This document shows, piece by piece, positions 37,602-48,415 of a DNA stretch of 64,000 nt. Origin of the DNA: Mycolicibacterium madagascariense (GTDB lineage: Bacteria > Actinomycetota > Actinomycetes > Mycobacteriales > Mycobacteriaceae); contig NZ_AP022610.1 of the NCBI RefSeq assembly GCF_010729665.1, positions 2,852,001 to 2,916,000 on the forward strand, given 5' to 3'. A program made the translations under genes and the position numbers. The notes beneath the pieces are model-generated. The model did not search any database. It saw nothing but the letters and a program-made list of their open reading frames with translations, and had not been told where the DNA came from. Position 1 is the first letter of the stretch, and every line of letters begins with the position of its first letter.

Positions 37602-38743
37602 CGGGCGGGCGCCCGGTACGCGCCGAAGTACTGCAACACCGGGGCGGACGCCCGCGCGGCATACACGCCGTAGGTCTCCTCGGTCAGCAGCGCGCGCAGG
37701 CGCTCGTCGTGGGCGCCGCGGTCGATGCGGTCGCGGACGAACGCCAATTCCACGACCTGCAGCGCAAAGTGTCTGACGCCCTTGGCGGCCGGCTTGCCCG
37801 CGAACCGGGCGACCTCGTCGATCGCGCGTCGACGCTCGCGGAGCGACCCCAGCCACGTGGCCTCGTTCGGCGTGACCACACCGGCGGCGACCATGCCCGG
37901 CAACTTCGCGGCGACCACCCTCTGCTCCCGGCGCCGCGACGTGACGGCCAGCACGATCGCCAGCGCGAACACCGGCACCATCCACAGGAAGTAGACGAGC
38001 AGGTAGGCCTCGATGCCGAAGAACGACGAACCGTTCCACAGCGCGTGCAGCAGCACCGCGCCGGCGTAGCCGAGCAGGACGCACCCGACCTTGCCGAACG
38101 TGCCGCGGCGCTGCGAGGCGAAGTACACGCCGATCGCGGTGGCGGTGGTGAAGAGGGGATGGGCGAACGGGCCCATGACCAGTCGCAGGCCCGCCGTGGC
38201 CAGCGAGCCGCCCAGGGATTCACCGCCGCCGATGTAGCCGATGTTCTCGAACCAGGCGAATCCGGCGGCGGTGATGCCCGCGTAGACCAGGCAGTCGGTC
38301 AGCGAGTTGACTTCGTTGCGGCGCCGCCCGGTCAGCATGATCAGTAGGAATGCGCCCTTGGCGGCCTCCTCGACGAGCGGCGCGACGATGGTGATCGCGA
38401 CGAAGTCATCCGTCGCCGCCTGCCCGGTGGCCAGGAGCTTGCCGAACGCGAGTTCCAGGGCCACTGAGACCACCACGGCGACCGAGGCACCCCAGCCGAA
38501 GGCCAGCAGCAAGAGCCGGGTCGGCTCGGGCTCGAAGCGATCCAACCAGAGGTAGGCCATCAGCACGACCGCCACGGCTGCCGTGGCCAGCACGAACCCG
38601 ATCGAGGTCCCGACGGGGTTGACGGCCGTCAGCAGGATCACCGCTAGCGCGGCGACGACCCCCATCGCGATGATGACGCCCAGCGGCGCCCCGACCTTGC
38701 GCACCTTCCTCGGCAGCGGTCGCGGCGTGAAGGGGTTCGGCAC
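37598..38743 (-). CDS. PrsW-family intramembrane metalloprotease
   Basis: The protein has about eight membrane segments in its first 270 residues. PrsW motifs are visible: APLVEEAAKG (the EExxK motif), FENIGYIGGG and a His-containing helix LLHALWNGSS; another conserved His is in PFAHPLFT. In Bacillus PrsW cleaves the anti-sigma factor RsiW; no such target is evident here. A soluble C-terminal domain of about 110 residues follows. The GTG at 38743 (VPNPFTPRPLPRK) was chosen because upstream sequence overlaps the rpsA promoter region. The length is 381 residues. Confidence 0.85.
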   Translation of the reverse strand: MPNPFTPRPLPRKVRKVGAPLGVIIAMGVVAALAVILLTAVNPVGTSIGFVLATAAVAVVLMAYLWLDRFEPEPTRLLLLAFGWGASVAVVVSVALELAFGKLLATGQAATDDFVAITIVAPLVEEAAKGAFLLIMLTGRRRNEVNSLTDCLVYAGITAAGFAWFENIGYIGGGESLGGSLATAGLRLVMGPFAHPLFTTATAIGVYFASQRRGTFGKVGCVLLGYAGAVLLHALWNGSSFFGIEAYLLVYFLWMVPVFALAIVLAVTSRRREQRVVAAKLPGMVAAGVVTPNEATWLGSLRERRRAIDEVARFAGKPAAKGVRHFALQVVELAFVRDRIDRGAHDERLRALLTEETYGVYAARASAPVLQYFGAYRAPAR

Positions 38744-38775
38744 GGGGGCAGCGTAGCGTCTGGGGCAGGCCGAGT

Positions 38776-38805
38776 TTGTCCAGCGTGGACACCGTCGAGT
38801 AGTCT
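38776..38805 (+). promoter_or_regulatory. Putative rpsA promoter
   Basis: TTGTCC (38776-38781) and TAGTCT (38800-38805) are separated by 18 bases and resemble -35/-10 boxes of the main sigma factor. A perfect palindrome ACGGGTACCCGT (38808-38819) lies at the expected start of transcription, leaving an mRNA leader of about 85 bases before rpsA. Confidence 0.45.
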
Positions 38806-38899
38806 CAACGGGTACCCGTGTGCGCGCGATTGCGCATAGCACCAGTACTCACCACATCAATTGTCCCTACGATTCAACCTGTCCGGAGCCACCCACCAC

Positions 38900-40354
38900 A
38901 TGCCAAGTCCGTCCATCACCTCGCCGCAAGTAGCCATCAACGACATTGGCTCTGCCGAGGACTTCCTCGCCGCGATCGACAAGACCATCAAGTACTTCAA
39001 CGATGGCGACATCGTCGAAGGCACCATCGTCAAGGTCGACCGTGACGAAGTTCTGCTCGACATCGGTTACAAGACCGAGGGTGTCATTCCCTCCCGCGAA
39101 CTCTCCATCAAGCACGACGTCGACCCCTCAGAGGTGGTGTCCGTCGGTGACGAGGTCGAAGCACTGGTCCTCACCAAGGAGGACAAAGAAGGTCGTCTGA
39201 TCCTGTCCAAGAAGCGCGCTCAGTACGAGCGCGCCTGGGGCACGATCGAGGAGCTCAAGGAGAAGGACGAGGCCGTCAAGGGCACCGTCATCGAGGTCGT
39301 CAAGGGTGGTCTCATCCTCGACATCGGCCTGCGCGGCTTCCTGCCCGCATCGCTGGTCGAGATGCGTCGCGTGCGCGATCTGCAGCCGTACATCGGCAAG
39401 GAGATCGAAGCCAAGATCATCGAGCTCGACAAGAACCGCAACAACGTAGTGCTCTCGCGCCGCGCCTGGCTCGAGCAGACGCAGTCCGAGGTGCGCAGCG
39501 AGTTCCTGAACCAGCTGCAGAAGGGCGCGGTCCGCAAGGGCGTCGTCTCCTCGATCGTCAACTTCGGCGCGTTCGTGGACCTGGGCGGCGTCGACGGCCT
39601 GGTGCACGTCTCCGAGCTGTCGTGGAAGCACATCGATCACCCCTCCGAGGTCGTGCAGGTGGGCGACGAGGTCACCGTCGAGGTGCTCGACGTCGACATG
39701 GACCGCGAGCGGGTTTCGTTGTCGCTCAAGGCAACTCAGGAAGATCCGTGGCGCCACTTCGCGCGTACCCACGCGATCGGCCAGATCGTGCCCGGCAAGG
39801 TCACCAAGCTGGTGCCGTTCGGTGCGTTCGTCCGCGTCGAGGAGGGCATCGAGGGCCTGGTGCACATCTCGGAGCTGTCCGAGCGCCACGTCGAGGTCCC
39901 GGACCAGGTGGTCCAGGTCGGCGACGACGCCATGGTCAAGGTCATCGACATCGATCTCGATCGTCGTCGCATCTCGCTGAGCCTCAAGCAGGCCAACGAG
40001 GACTACACCGAGGAGTTCGACCCGTCGAAGTACGGCATGGCCGACAGCTACGACGAGGCGGGCAACTACATCTTCCCCGAGGGCTTCGACTCGGAGACCA
40101 ACGAGTGGCTCGAGGGTTTCGAGAAGCAGCGTGACGAATGGGAGGCCCGGTACGCCGAGGCCGAGCGTCGCCACAAGATGCACACCGCGCAGATGGAGAA
40201 GTTCGCGGCGGCCGATGCGGAGGCAGCCAGCCGGCCCGCCACCGCCAACGGTTCCTCGACGTCGTCCAGCTCGGGTGAGCCCTCCACCGGCGGAACGCTC
40301 GCCAGTGACGCTCAGCTGGCCGCGCTGCGGGAGAAGCTCGCAGGCAACGCCTAA
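38900..40354 (+). CDS. rpsA: 30S ribosomal protein S1
   Basis: S1 binds mRNA on the 30S subunit. Four S1/OB domains are visible, at about residues 35-105, 122-188, 208-276 and 293-362, with repeats such as GTIVKVDRDEVLLDIGYKTEG and GVVSSIVNFGAFVDLGGVDGL. The C-terminal tail is Ser/Thr-rich and ends in ALREKLAGNA, as in mycobacteria. At 484 residues it is almost identical in layout to M. tuberculosis RpsA, the protein once proposed as a pyrazinoic acid target. ATG 38900 (MPSPSITSPQVA) matches the family start. Confidence 0.97.
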   Translation: MPSPSITSPQVAINDIGSAEDFLAAIDKTIKYFNDGDIVEGTIVKVDRDEVLLDIGYKTEGVIPSRELSIKHDVDPSEVVSVGDEVEALVLTKEDKEGRLILSKKRAQYERAWGTIEELKEKDEAVKGTVIEVVKGGLILDIGLRGFLPASLVEMRRVRDLQPYIGKEIEAKIIELDKNRNNVVLSRRAWLEQTQSEVRSEFLNQLQKGAVRKGVVSSIVNFGAFVDLGGVDGLVHVSELSWKHIDHPSEVVQVGDEVTVEVLDVDMDRERVSLSLKATQEDPWRHFARTHAIGQIVPGKVTKLVPFGAFVRVEEGIEGLVHISELSERHVEVPDQVVQVGDDAMVKVIDIDLDRRRISLSLKQANEDYTEEFDPSKYGMADSYDEAGNYIFPEGFDSETNEWLEGFEKQRDEWEARYAEAERRHKMHTAQMEKFAAADAEAASRPATANGSSTSSSSGEPSTGGTLASDAQLAALREKLAGNA

Positions 40355-40364
40355 GTTCGCGACC

Positions 40365-40397
40365 GAACGCCCCGGCTCATCGCGAGCCGGGGCGTTC
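40365..40397 (+). terminator. Hairpin terminator after rpsA
   Basis: GAACGCCCCGGCTC (40365-40378) pairs perfectly with GAGCCGGGGCGTTC (40384-40397) around the 5-base loop ATCGC, ten bases after the rpsA stop. It lies 30 bases before coaE, so coaE probably has its own promoter or relies on read-through. Confidence 0.85.
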
Positions 40398-40427
40398 GCC
40401 GTATGCGGCCCCTGACACACTGGTGCC

Positions 40428-41606
40428 GTGCTTCGTATCGGGTTGACCGGCGGTATCGGCGCCGGAAAGTCAACGGTGTCCTCGACGTTCGACGAACTCG
40501 GCGGGGTGATCGTCGACGGCGACGTCATCTCCCGCGAGGTCGTGCAGCCCGGCACCGAGGGCCTGGCCGCGCTCGTCGAGGCCTTCGGATCGGAGATCCT
40601 GCTGCCCGACGGCGCGCTGAACCGGCCCGCGCTGGCGGCGGTGGCGTTCAGCGACGACGAGAAGCGCGCAACCCTGAACGGGATCGTGCATCCGCTGGTC
40701 GGGAAGCGGCGGGCCGAGCTGATCGAGGCGGCGCCGCAGGACGCGGTCATCGTCGAGGACATTCCCCTGCTGGTGGAGTCGCAGATGGCTCCCATGTTCC
40801 CGCTGGTGATCGTCGTCCACGCCGACGAGGAGACGCGGGTGGCGCGCCTGACCGGACAGCGGGGCATGCCCGAGGCCGATGCGCGGGCCAGGATCGCCGC
40901 CCAGGCCAGCGAGGAACAGCGCCGCCGGGTGGCCGACGTCTGGCTCGAGAACACCGGCACGCCAACAGAACTCGCCGACCGCGCCCGCGCGCTGTGGACC
41001 GAGCGCATCCTGCCCTTCGCCCATAACGTGCAGTGCGGCCGGCCCGCGCAGGTGGCCCCGCGCCTGGTGGCCGCCGACCCGTCCTGGGCCGATCAGGCCG
41101 CCCGCATCCTGGCCCGGTTGCGGACGACCTGCGGGCACCGGGCGATCCGGGTCGACCACGTCGGCTCCACCGCGGTGCCCGGACTCGACGCCAAGGACGT
41201 CATCGACGTCCAGGTCACCGTCGCGTCACTGGACGTCGCCGACGAATTGGCCGACGCGCTGCTGGCCGCCGGCTACCCCCTGGTTCCCGACATCACCTCG
41301 GACGTCGCGCACACCGAGGACGAATCGTTGTGGCACAAGCGATTTCATGCCTCCGCCGACCCCGGCCGACCGACGAACGTCCACCTGCGGGTCGACGGCT
41401 GGCCCGGCCAGCAGTTCGCCCTCCTGTTCGTCGACTGGCTGACGGCCGATGCCGACGCACGCGCGGAGTACCTCGCGACGAAGCGCGCGGTAGCCGACGA
41501 GGGTCACGAGACCGCGGGGGAGTACGCCGTCGCGAAGGAACCGTGGTTCGCCGACGCCTACCGCCGGGCGTGGCAGTGGGCCGTCGAGTCGAACTGGCGC
41601 GCCTAG
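40428..41606 (+). CDS. coaE: Dephospho-CoA kinase fused to a GrpB/UPF0157 domain
   Basis: CoaE phosphorylates dephospho-CoA, the last step of coenzyme A synthesis. Residues 1 to about 200 are the kinase with Walker A GLTGGIGAGKST and the lid region VARLTGQRGM. Residues about 210-392 form a GrpB (UPF0157) nucleotidyltransferase-like domain with IRVDHVGSTAVPGLDAKDVIDVQV and HLRVDGWPGQQFALLFVDWL. The same fusion occurs in M. tuberculosis Rv1631, where the second domain has been linked to protein stability; its enzymatic activity, if any, is unclear. GTG start. Confidence 0.94.
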   Translation: MLRIGLTGGIGAGKSTVSSTFDELGGVIVDGDVISREVVQPGTEGLAALVEAFGSEILLPDGALNRPALAAVAFSDDEKRATLNGIVHPLVGKRRAELIEAAPQDAVIVEDIPLLVESQMAPMFPLVIVVHADEETRVARLTGQRGMPEADARARIAAQASEEQRRRVADVWLENTGTPTELADRARALWTERILPFAHNVQCGRPAQVAPRLVAADPSWADQAARILARLRTTCGHRAIRVDHVGSTAVPGLDAKDVIDVQVTVASLDVADELADALLAAGYPLVPDITSDVAHTEDESLWHKRFHASADPGRPTNVHLRVDGWPGQQFALLFVDWLTADADARAEYLATKRAVADEGHETAGEYAVAKEPWFADAYRRAWQWAVESNWRA

Positions 41607-41608
41607 CG

Positions 41609-42193
41609 TCAGGCCGCTGGCGCCGGTGGCGCGGGGTCCGACGGCGTGTCCGGCGGGGTCGGGTCGGTGGGGGCGGTGTTGCCGACGGGGAAGTTGGTGA
41701 CCGTTCCGCAGCTGAGGACTCCGTAGCCGGGATCGTCGTGCTGCGGCGTCAACCGGGGGGCCACGAACTGGTCGGCCTCGGCGATGATCTGGTCGTCGAC
41801 CAGGATTTCGCAGTGCAGGCTCGCGGAGTAGGGCCACTGGATCGACACCTGCATGCCCGCGTCGCGCGTCTGGGTCACGACGCCGGTGGCCTCGAAGGTG
41901 CGGCCGGGCACCATCGTCGGGGTGGCGGTGTTGACCTGATTGTCGGCGATCGCGTAGCTGATGGTCGCACCCCGCGAGACCCCGTCCACGCGCGCGCGAT
42001 AGGTCACGTTGTAGGGACCCGGTCCGAGGTCGGCGGTCGGCGACGGCGGAGGCGTGTCGGCCGCCTGCGCGGTCGCGTCGGGCCCCTGGGGAGTGCCCGC
42101 GTCGCCGTGTGCGACCGAGGGAAAGACCTGCGCGCTGAGCAGCACGACGGTCGCTGCTGCGCCCGTCAGCAACCCACACTTAGTCAAGCTCAT
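41609..42193 (-). CDS. Secreted protein with MmpS-like beta domain
   Basis: The 194-residue product has a signal peptide (GLLTGAAATVVLLSAQVFPSVAHG), a Pro/Thr-rich linker and a beta-rich domain. Its ending, SASLHCEILVDDQIIAEADQ, resembles the C-strand Cys region of MmpS-type extracytoplasmic domains. A Pro-rich tail finishes the protein. The match to MmpS is weak and no MmpL is nearby, so the function is open. The frame is open far upstream antisense to uvrB; the ATG at 42193 starts the signal peptide. The gene converges with coaE, two bases apart. Confidence 0.7.
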   Translation of the reverse strand: MSLTKCGLLTGAAATVVLLSAQVFPSVAHGDAGTPQGPDATAQAADTPPPSPTADLGPGPYNVTYRARVDGVSRGATISYAIADNQVNTATPTMVPGRTFEATGVVTQTRDAGMQVSIQWPYSASLHCEILVDDQIIAEADQFVAPRLTPQHDDPGYGVLSCGTVTNFPVGNTAPTDPTPPDTPSDPAPPAPAA

Positions 42194-42204
42194 GACCACG
42201 GACA

Positions 42205-42645
42205 CTACGCTGCCCGCCAGGTGAGGGCCATTTCGTGGGTCGCCAGCCAGCGGTCGAGGTCGTACGCGTGGCGGGCCAGACCGTCGATGGCGGTGACCGC
42301 GGTCTGGACGGCTTCGACCGCGGTCGCCGACGTCACCAGGCCCTCCCGAACCGCGTCGAACAGTTCGTCGACGTCGATGAGCGATGGCGGCGAACCGGTC
42401 CGCAGGACCAGGTCCAGATAGAGGTCCTCGGCGTGCCAGACGCGGCCGTCGACGGTCACGCGGACGACGTCGAGGTAGTAGTCCTGCTCGCGCTCGTAGC
42501 CAGGGTTGAAGTGGAAGATCGTCACCCGTAACCCGAGCGACGGCAGCAGCCACGACTCCAGATAGTGGAACTGGTCGCGGCCCGGCGTCGGCCTGGCCAG
42601 GTAGAGGCCCCACGGCTTCTCCAGGTACACCTCGACGGCCCGCAC
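42205..42645 (-). CDS. DUF402 protein (FomD/nucleotidase-like fold)
   Basis: DUF402 proteins include nucleoside diphosphatases and FomD-like hydrolases. The visible core is WGLYLARPTPGRDQFHYLESWLLPSLGLRVTIFHFNPG, then QDYYLDVVRV, WHAEDLYLDLVLR and DVDELFDAV, which supply the usual aromatic and acidic residues. It corresponds to M. tuberculosis Rv1632c. The GTG at 42645 is the only standard start. The frame continues upstream for 22 more codons (to 42709-42711, ATC) with what looks like genuine protein sequence, HPPKREVFDVDARTNTDPKG, before a TAG. It is divergent from uvrB. Confidence 0.82.
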   Translation of the reverse strand: MRAVEVYLEKPWGLYLARPTPGRDQFHYLESWLLPSLGLRVTIFHFNPGYEREQDYYLDVVRVTVDGRVWHAEDLYLDLVLRTGSPPSLIDVDELFDAVREGLVTSATAVEAVQTAVTAIDGLARHAYDLDRWLATHEMALTWRAA

Positions 42646-42781
42646 GATGCCCTTGGGGTCGGTGTTCGTGCGGGCGTCGACGTCGAAGACCTCGCGTTTC
42701 GGTGGGTGGATGCCGCCAGCCTAGAGCGCGGAGGGTGCTGGGGAAGAGAAGTTGTCGGTGGTTGGTTCTAACCTGGTGAAC

Positions 42782-44944
<2,163 letters not shown>

Positions 44945-44961
44945 GGCCGGGGCCCCATGGC

Positions 44962-44992
44962 TTGATCTCAACCGTGGTTGAGCTTCTACGGT
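44962..44992 (+). promoter_or_regulatory. MerR-type promoter/operator of the MFS gene
   Basis: TTGATC (44962-44967) and TACGGT (44987-44992) are 19 bases apart, the long spacer typical of MerR-family promoters. The spacer contains the perfect palindrome CTCAACC-GT-GGTTGAG (44967-44982), similar to SoxR/MerR boxes. Transcription from it would begin near 45000, at the GTG of the exporter, suggesting a leaderless mRNA. No merR-like gene is adjacent. Confidence 0.55.
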
Positions 44993-44999
44993 GGCCGTC

Positions 45000-46412
45000 G
45001 TGACGCAGACGCAGCGCTCCGCCAAGGGCGGATGGCGTGAACTCCTCGGCCCGCGGAATCTGGGTGCCTCGACGGTGCTCGCCGGTGGGGTGGCGCTGTA
45101 TGCCACCAACGACTTCCTGACCATCAGCCTGCTGCCCAGCGCCGTCACCGAGATCGGCGGTCAACGACTCTACGCCTGGGTGACGACGGTCTATCTGGTC
45201 GCGTCGGTGGTGGCCGCCACGACGGTGGGCCCGGTGTTGACCAAGCTCGGGCCGCGCTGGGCCTACGTCTCGGGGCTGGTCGTGTTCGGCGTGGGCAGCG
45301 CGACGTGCGCGGTGGCGCCGAGCATGGAGTTCCTGCTCGTCGGTCGCGTGGTGCAGGGGGCCGCGGGCGGTCTGCTGGCCGGGTTGGGCTACGCCGTCAT
45401 CAATGCCGCTCTGCCGCAATCGTTGTGGACGAGGGCGTCGGCGCTGGTGTCGGCGATGTGGGGGGTGGGCACGCTGGTGGGGCCGGCCGCCGGGGGACTG
45501 TTCGCCCAATTCGGTTCGTGGCGTTGGGCATTCAGCGCTCTAGCCATCCTGACCGCGGCCATGGCGCTGCTGGTGCCGTTCGCGCTGCCGGCACGGGAGT
45601 CCGGCGACCGGCGGCAGGCCGACCGCATCCCGGTGTGGTCGCTGCTGCTGCTCGGCGCCGCGGCGTTGGCGATCAGCGTGGCCGGCGTCGTCCACGACGT
45701 CGTGACGACGGCGGTGCTCCTGGTCGCCGGGGTGGCACTGGTGGCGCTGTTCCTCGTCGTGGACCGACGCACCGAAGCATCCGTGCTGCCGCCCACGGCC
45801 TTTCGCCCCGGCCCGCTCAAGTGGATCTATCTGACCCTCGGCGTGCTGATGGCCGCGACGATGGCCGACATGTACGTGCCCCTCTTCGGGCAACGGTTGG
45901 CCCATCTGGCGCCCGTCGCCGCCGGGTTCCTGGGCGTCTCCGTCGCGGTCGGGTGGACGATCAGCGAGATCACCAGCGCCTCGCTGACCCGCACGGCGAC
46001 CATCGTGCGGGTCGTCACCGCCGCGCCCCTGGTCATGGCGACCGGACTGGCAGTGGCGGCGCTGACCCAGGTCGTCGACGCGCCGGGCGTCGTCGTGGCG
46101 GTGTGGGTGGGAGCGCTGATCGTCACCGGCACCGGTGTCGGCGCGGCGTGGCCCCATTTGTCGGCCTGGGCGATGGGCAGCGGGAGTAGCCCGGCCGAGG
46201 GCCGCACCGCGTCCGCGGCGATCAATACCGTGCAGCTGATGTGCGGCGCGTTCGGCGCGGGGGTGGCCGGCGTCGTCGTCAACCTGACCGAGCGCGGTGA
46301 TGCGACCGCCGCGCACTGGCTGTTCGCCACCATGGCCGTCCTTGCTGCCCTCGGCGGCGTCGCCTCCTACCGCGCCAGCAGGGACCGCACGGCGCGCTCG
46401 GGCGTCGGCTAG
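45000..46412 (+). CDS. MFS multidrug efflux protein (Rv1634 type)
   Basis: This drug:proton antiporter-type protein has about 13-14 membrane segments in 470 residues. Family landmarks are FLTISLLPSAVTEIGG, the loop TKLGPRWAYVSG, RVVQGAAGGLLAGLGYAVI and the antiporter motif GVGTLVGPAAGGLF. It matches the position and type of M. tuberculosis Rv1634, placed after uvrB. Two GTG starts exist (44991 and 45000); the second is preferred because the predicted transcript begins there. It shares its CTAG stop with mgtC on the opposite strand. Confidence 0.9.
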   Translation: MTQTQRSAKGGWRELLGPRNLGASTVLAGGVALYATNDFLTISLLPSAVTEIGGQRLYAWVTTVYLVASVVAATTVGPVLTKLGPRWAYVSGLVVFGVGSATCAVAPSMEFLLVGRVVQGAAGGLLAGLGYAVINAALPQSLWTRASALVSAMWGVGTLVGPAAGGLFAQFGSWRWAFSALAILTAAMALLVPFALPARESGDRRQADRIPVWSLLLLGAAALAISVAGVVHDVVTTAVLLVAGVALVALFLVVDRRTEASVLPPTAFRPGPLKWIYLTLGVLMAATMADMYVPLFGQRLAHLAPVAAGFLGVSVAVGWTISEITSASLTRTATIVRVVTAAPLVMATGLAVAALTQVVDAPGVVVAVWVGALIVTGTGVGAAWPHLSAWAMGSGSSPAEGRTASAAINTVQLMCGAFGAGVAGVVVNLTERGDATAAHWLFATMAVLAALGGVASYRASRDRTARSGVG

Positions 46413-47113
46413 TCGGGATCGTCGTCGATCTGGCGTACCGCGGTCACCCCGTCGATGCGTGCCAGCGCGGACGGCGCCTGGCGAATACCGTTGCCGGACA
46501 ACGTCAGGAACGCTCCGCCGGCGGGGTCTGCCTCCAGCTCCGCGAGCTGCCAGTCGCGCCGGTCGCAGGCCTGCAACACCGCCGCCAGTACCTCGCGGTC
46601 GTCGGCATAGGTGACGTGGACGCGGATGGATCCGCTGAGCCGCGATGCCAGCCGCTTCGCCAGCGGCATGAACCCCAGAATGATGAGGAAGTGCATCGCG
46701 GTCACCACGCACGCCAGCAGCAGCAGGCCCGAGCCGGCGGCCATGCCAATCGCGGCTGATTCCCAGACCGCCGCTGCGGTCGTCAGACCGTGTACCGAGC
46801 CGCGGCGGAAGATGATGATGCCCGCGCCGAGAAAGCCGATGCCGGAGACGATTTGGGCCGCCACGCGAGACGGGTCGACGACGACGAGCCCCTGCACCAG
46901 CACGTCGGAGAATCCGTACTTGCTCACCAAGAGGATCAACGCCGCGGCGAGGCCGACGATGGTCTGGGTTCGCAGGCCCGCGCTCTTGCCCTGGATCTCG
47001 CGCTCGAGACCGATCAGGGCGGTCAGCCCGAACGCCGTGAACAGTTCGACGAGCTGGCGGACGCCTTGGCCGGGTCCGCCGAAGAACGGAGGGTCGGCCA
47101 ACCACGCGATCAT
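46409..47113 (-). CDS. mgtC: MgtC/SapB family membrane protein
   Basis: MgtC proteins support growth at low magnesium and survival in macrophages. The N-terminal membrane domain has the family sequence LIGLEREIQGKSAGLRTQTIVGLAAAL and GIGFLGAGIIIFRRGSVHGLTTAAAVW; the C-terminal part is an ACT-like cytosolic domain. At 234 residues it equals M. tuberculosis MgtC in length as I recall it. The ATG at 47113 is the family start (MIAWLADPPFF); the frame is open for 23 more codons upstream without family sequence. It converges with the MFS gene on a shared CTAG. Confidence 0.9.
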   Translation of the reverse strand: MIAWLADPPFFGGPGQGVRQLVELFTAFGLTALIGLEREIQGKSAGLRTQTIVGLAAALILLVSKYGFSDVLVQGLVVVDPSRVAAQIVSGIGFLGAGIIIFRRGSVHGLTTAAAVWESAAIGMAAGSGLLLLACVVTAMHFLIILGFMPLAKRLASRLSGSIRVHVTYADDREVLAAVLQACDRRDWQLAELEADPAGGAFLTLSGNGIRQAPSALARIDGVTAVRQIDDDPD

Positions 47114-47254
47114 GCGGACAAGGTATCGCGGACGTCGCGCTCGGCGGTGGATCTCGGGACGTTCCACACGGACTCTGCCCACGCCGGTCGCAAGCGATCA
47201 CACCGAGCGAAAGGGTGGGCTGGGCGGTGGCGCGGTGGCATCGTCAACGTCGAC

Positions 47255-47325
47255 GCGGGTGTGGCTGAGTGGCTAGGCACCGGCCTGCAAAGCCGTTTAC
47301 ACGGGTTCGAATCCCGTCATCCGCT
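47255..47325 (+). tRNA. tRNA-Cys (anticodon GCA)
   Basis: The acceptor GCGGGTG pairs with CATCCGC with one G-T pair. The anticodon loop CTGCAAA gives GCA at 47287-47289, and the T-arm ACGGG-TTCGAAT-CCCGT is perfect. CCA is not encoded. The last nine bases overlap the stop end of the DMT exporter gene on the minus strand. Confidence 0.93.
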
Positions 47326-48288
47326 CGCGTGTCTCGACTCTGCGTCCATGGCGCGGAAGTGCGAGAGGCCGTGGCTCGACTCCGCCCTCAGCACAGAGTC
47401 GAGCCCTCGGCGTGCGTCGGCGACGCGGCCCCAGTGGGTGCCCAGCAGGATGAGTGCTGCCCCGCTGACCCCGACGGCGGTGACGGGATCTCCGGCGAGC
47501 AGCACCCCGAACGCCGCGGCGCACAGCGGTTCGGTGCCCAGCAGCAGGCTCACCCGCGCCGGCGAGGTGCGCCGCACGGCCCACGTCTGCACGACGAAGG
47601 CGAACACCGTGCAGACCAGCGCGAGGTAGCCGACGAGGAGCCATGACCGCGTGGTCAGGTGAGCTGCGACGGCACCGACGCCGCGCCCGGTGAACGGCGA
47701 CAGCGTCGCGAACACCACCAGTCCAGTACACAGCTGGACGAGGGTGACGCGGCCGGAGTCGAAGGTGCGTCCCGCCGAGAGCCGCGCGAGGACGGTCACG
47801 TGGACCGCGCGCGCCGCGGCGGCGAACAGGATCCACAGATCGCCGACGTTCGGCATGGCGAATCCACCGGCCTGAGTCAGCAGGCCGACTCCCGCCACCG
47901 CGACGACGGCCGCGCCGTAGCACGCCGATGGGAGGTGCGTGCGCCGGATCCAGTGCTCGCACAGCGGCGTCATGACGATCGTCAGGGAGATGATGAGCCC
48001 CGCATTGGAGGCCGACGTCCCGACGACACCGAACGTCTCGAGGGTGAACACGACGCTGAGAAGGAGCCCACACAGCGTGCCCACGGCCACCTCGGAACCA
48101 CTGAGGTGCCGCAGCCGCGGTGCTAGCACGACGGCCAAACCCAGTGCGGCAACGGCGAATCTGAGCACGAGGAACGCGAACACGCCGTCCGGGGTGATGA
48201 GCTCCTTGGCGGCGAGATAGCTCGATCCCCACCCGACGGCGACGGCCAGGAGCGCGAGATCCACGGGGGAACGGAGCGGACGGTGCAC
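47317..48288 (-). CDS. EamA/DMT-family transporter
   Basis: This drug/metabolite transporter has two EamA halves with ten membrane segments. The first starts DLALLAVAVGWGSSYLAAKELI and the second ends around PARVSLLLGTEPLCAAAFGVLLAGDPVTAVGVSGAALILLG, the usual EamA closing motif. It has 323 residues, with a hydrophilic C-terminal tail that runs into the tRNA-Cys gene on the opposite strand. The GTG at 48288 was chosen; it is one of several possible starts. It is divergent from a LysR regulator, a common exporter-regulator arrangement, so export of a small metabolite under LysR control is likely. Confidence 0.85.
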   Translation of the reverse strand: MHRPLRSPVDLALLAVAVGWGSSYLAAKELITPDGVFAFLVLRFAVAALGLAVVLAPRLRHLSGSEVAVGTLCGLLLSVVFTLETFGVVGTSASNAGLIISLTIVMTPLCEHWIRRTHLPSACYGAAVVAVAGVGLLTQAGGFAMPNVGDLWILFAAAARAVHVTVLARLSAGRTFDSGRVTLVQLCTGLVVFATLSPFTGRGVGAVAAHLTTRSWLLVGYLALVCTVFAFVVQTWAVRRTSPARVSLLLGTEPLCAAAFGVLLAGDPVTAVGVSGAALILLGTHWGRVADARRGLDSVLRAESSHGLSHFRAMDAESRHASG

Positions 48289-48415
48289 CAGTGGCGCCCC
48301 TCTCGATCGGCACGGAGCCGGCCACCTCGACGGCCGGGCGGCGGCGGGTGCCGCGGCGACACCATGATCGGCAGGATCGATCCGGTAGGACAAGCGAGAC
48401 TTTTCGACGGCAACG

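Noticed and set aside
42720..42781. SOS (LexA) box upstream of uvrB
   Set aside because: No TCGAAC-N4-GTTCGA type sequence is present.
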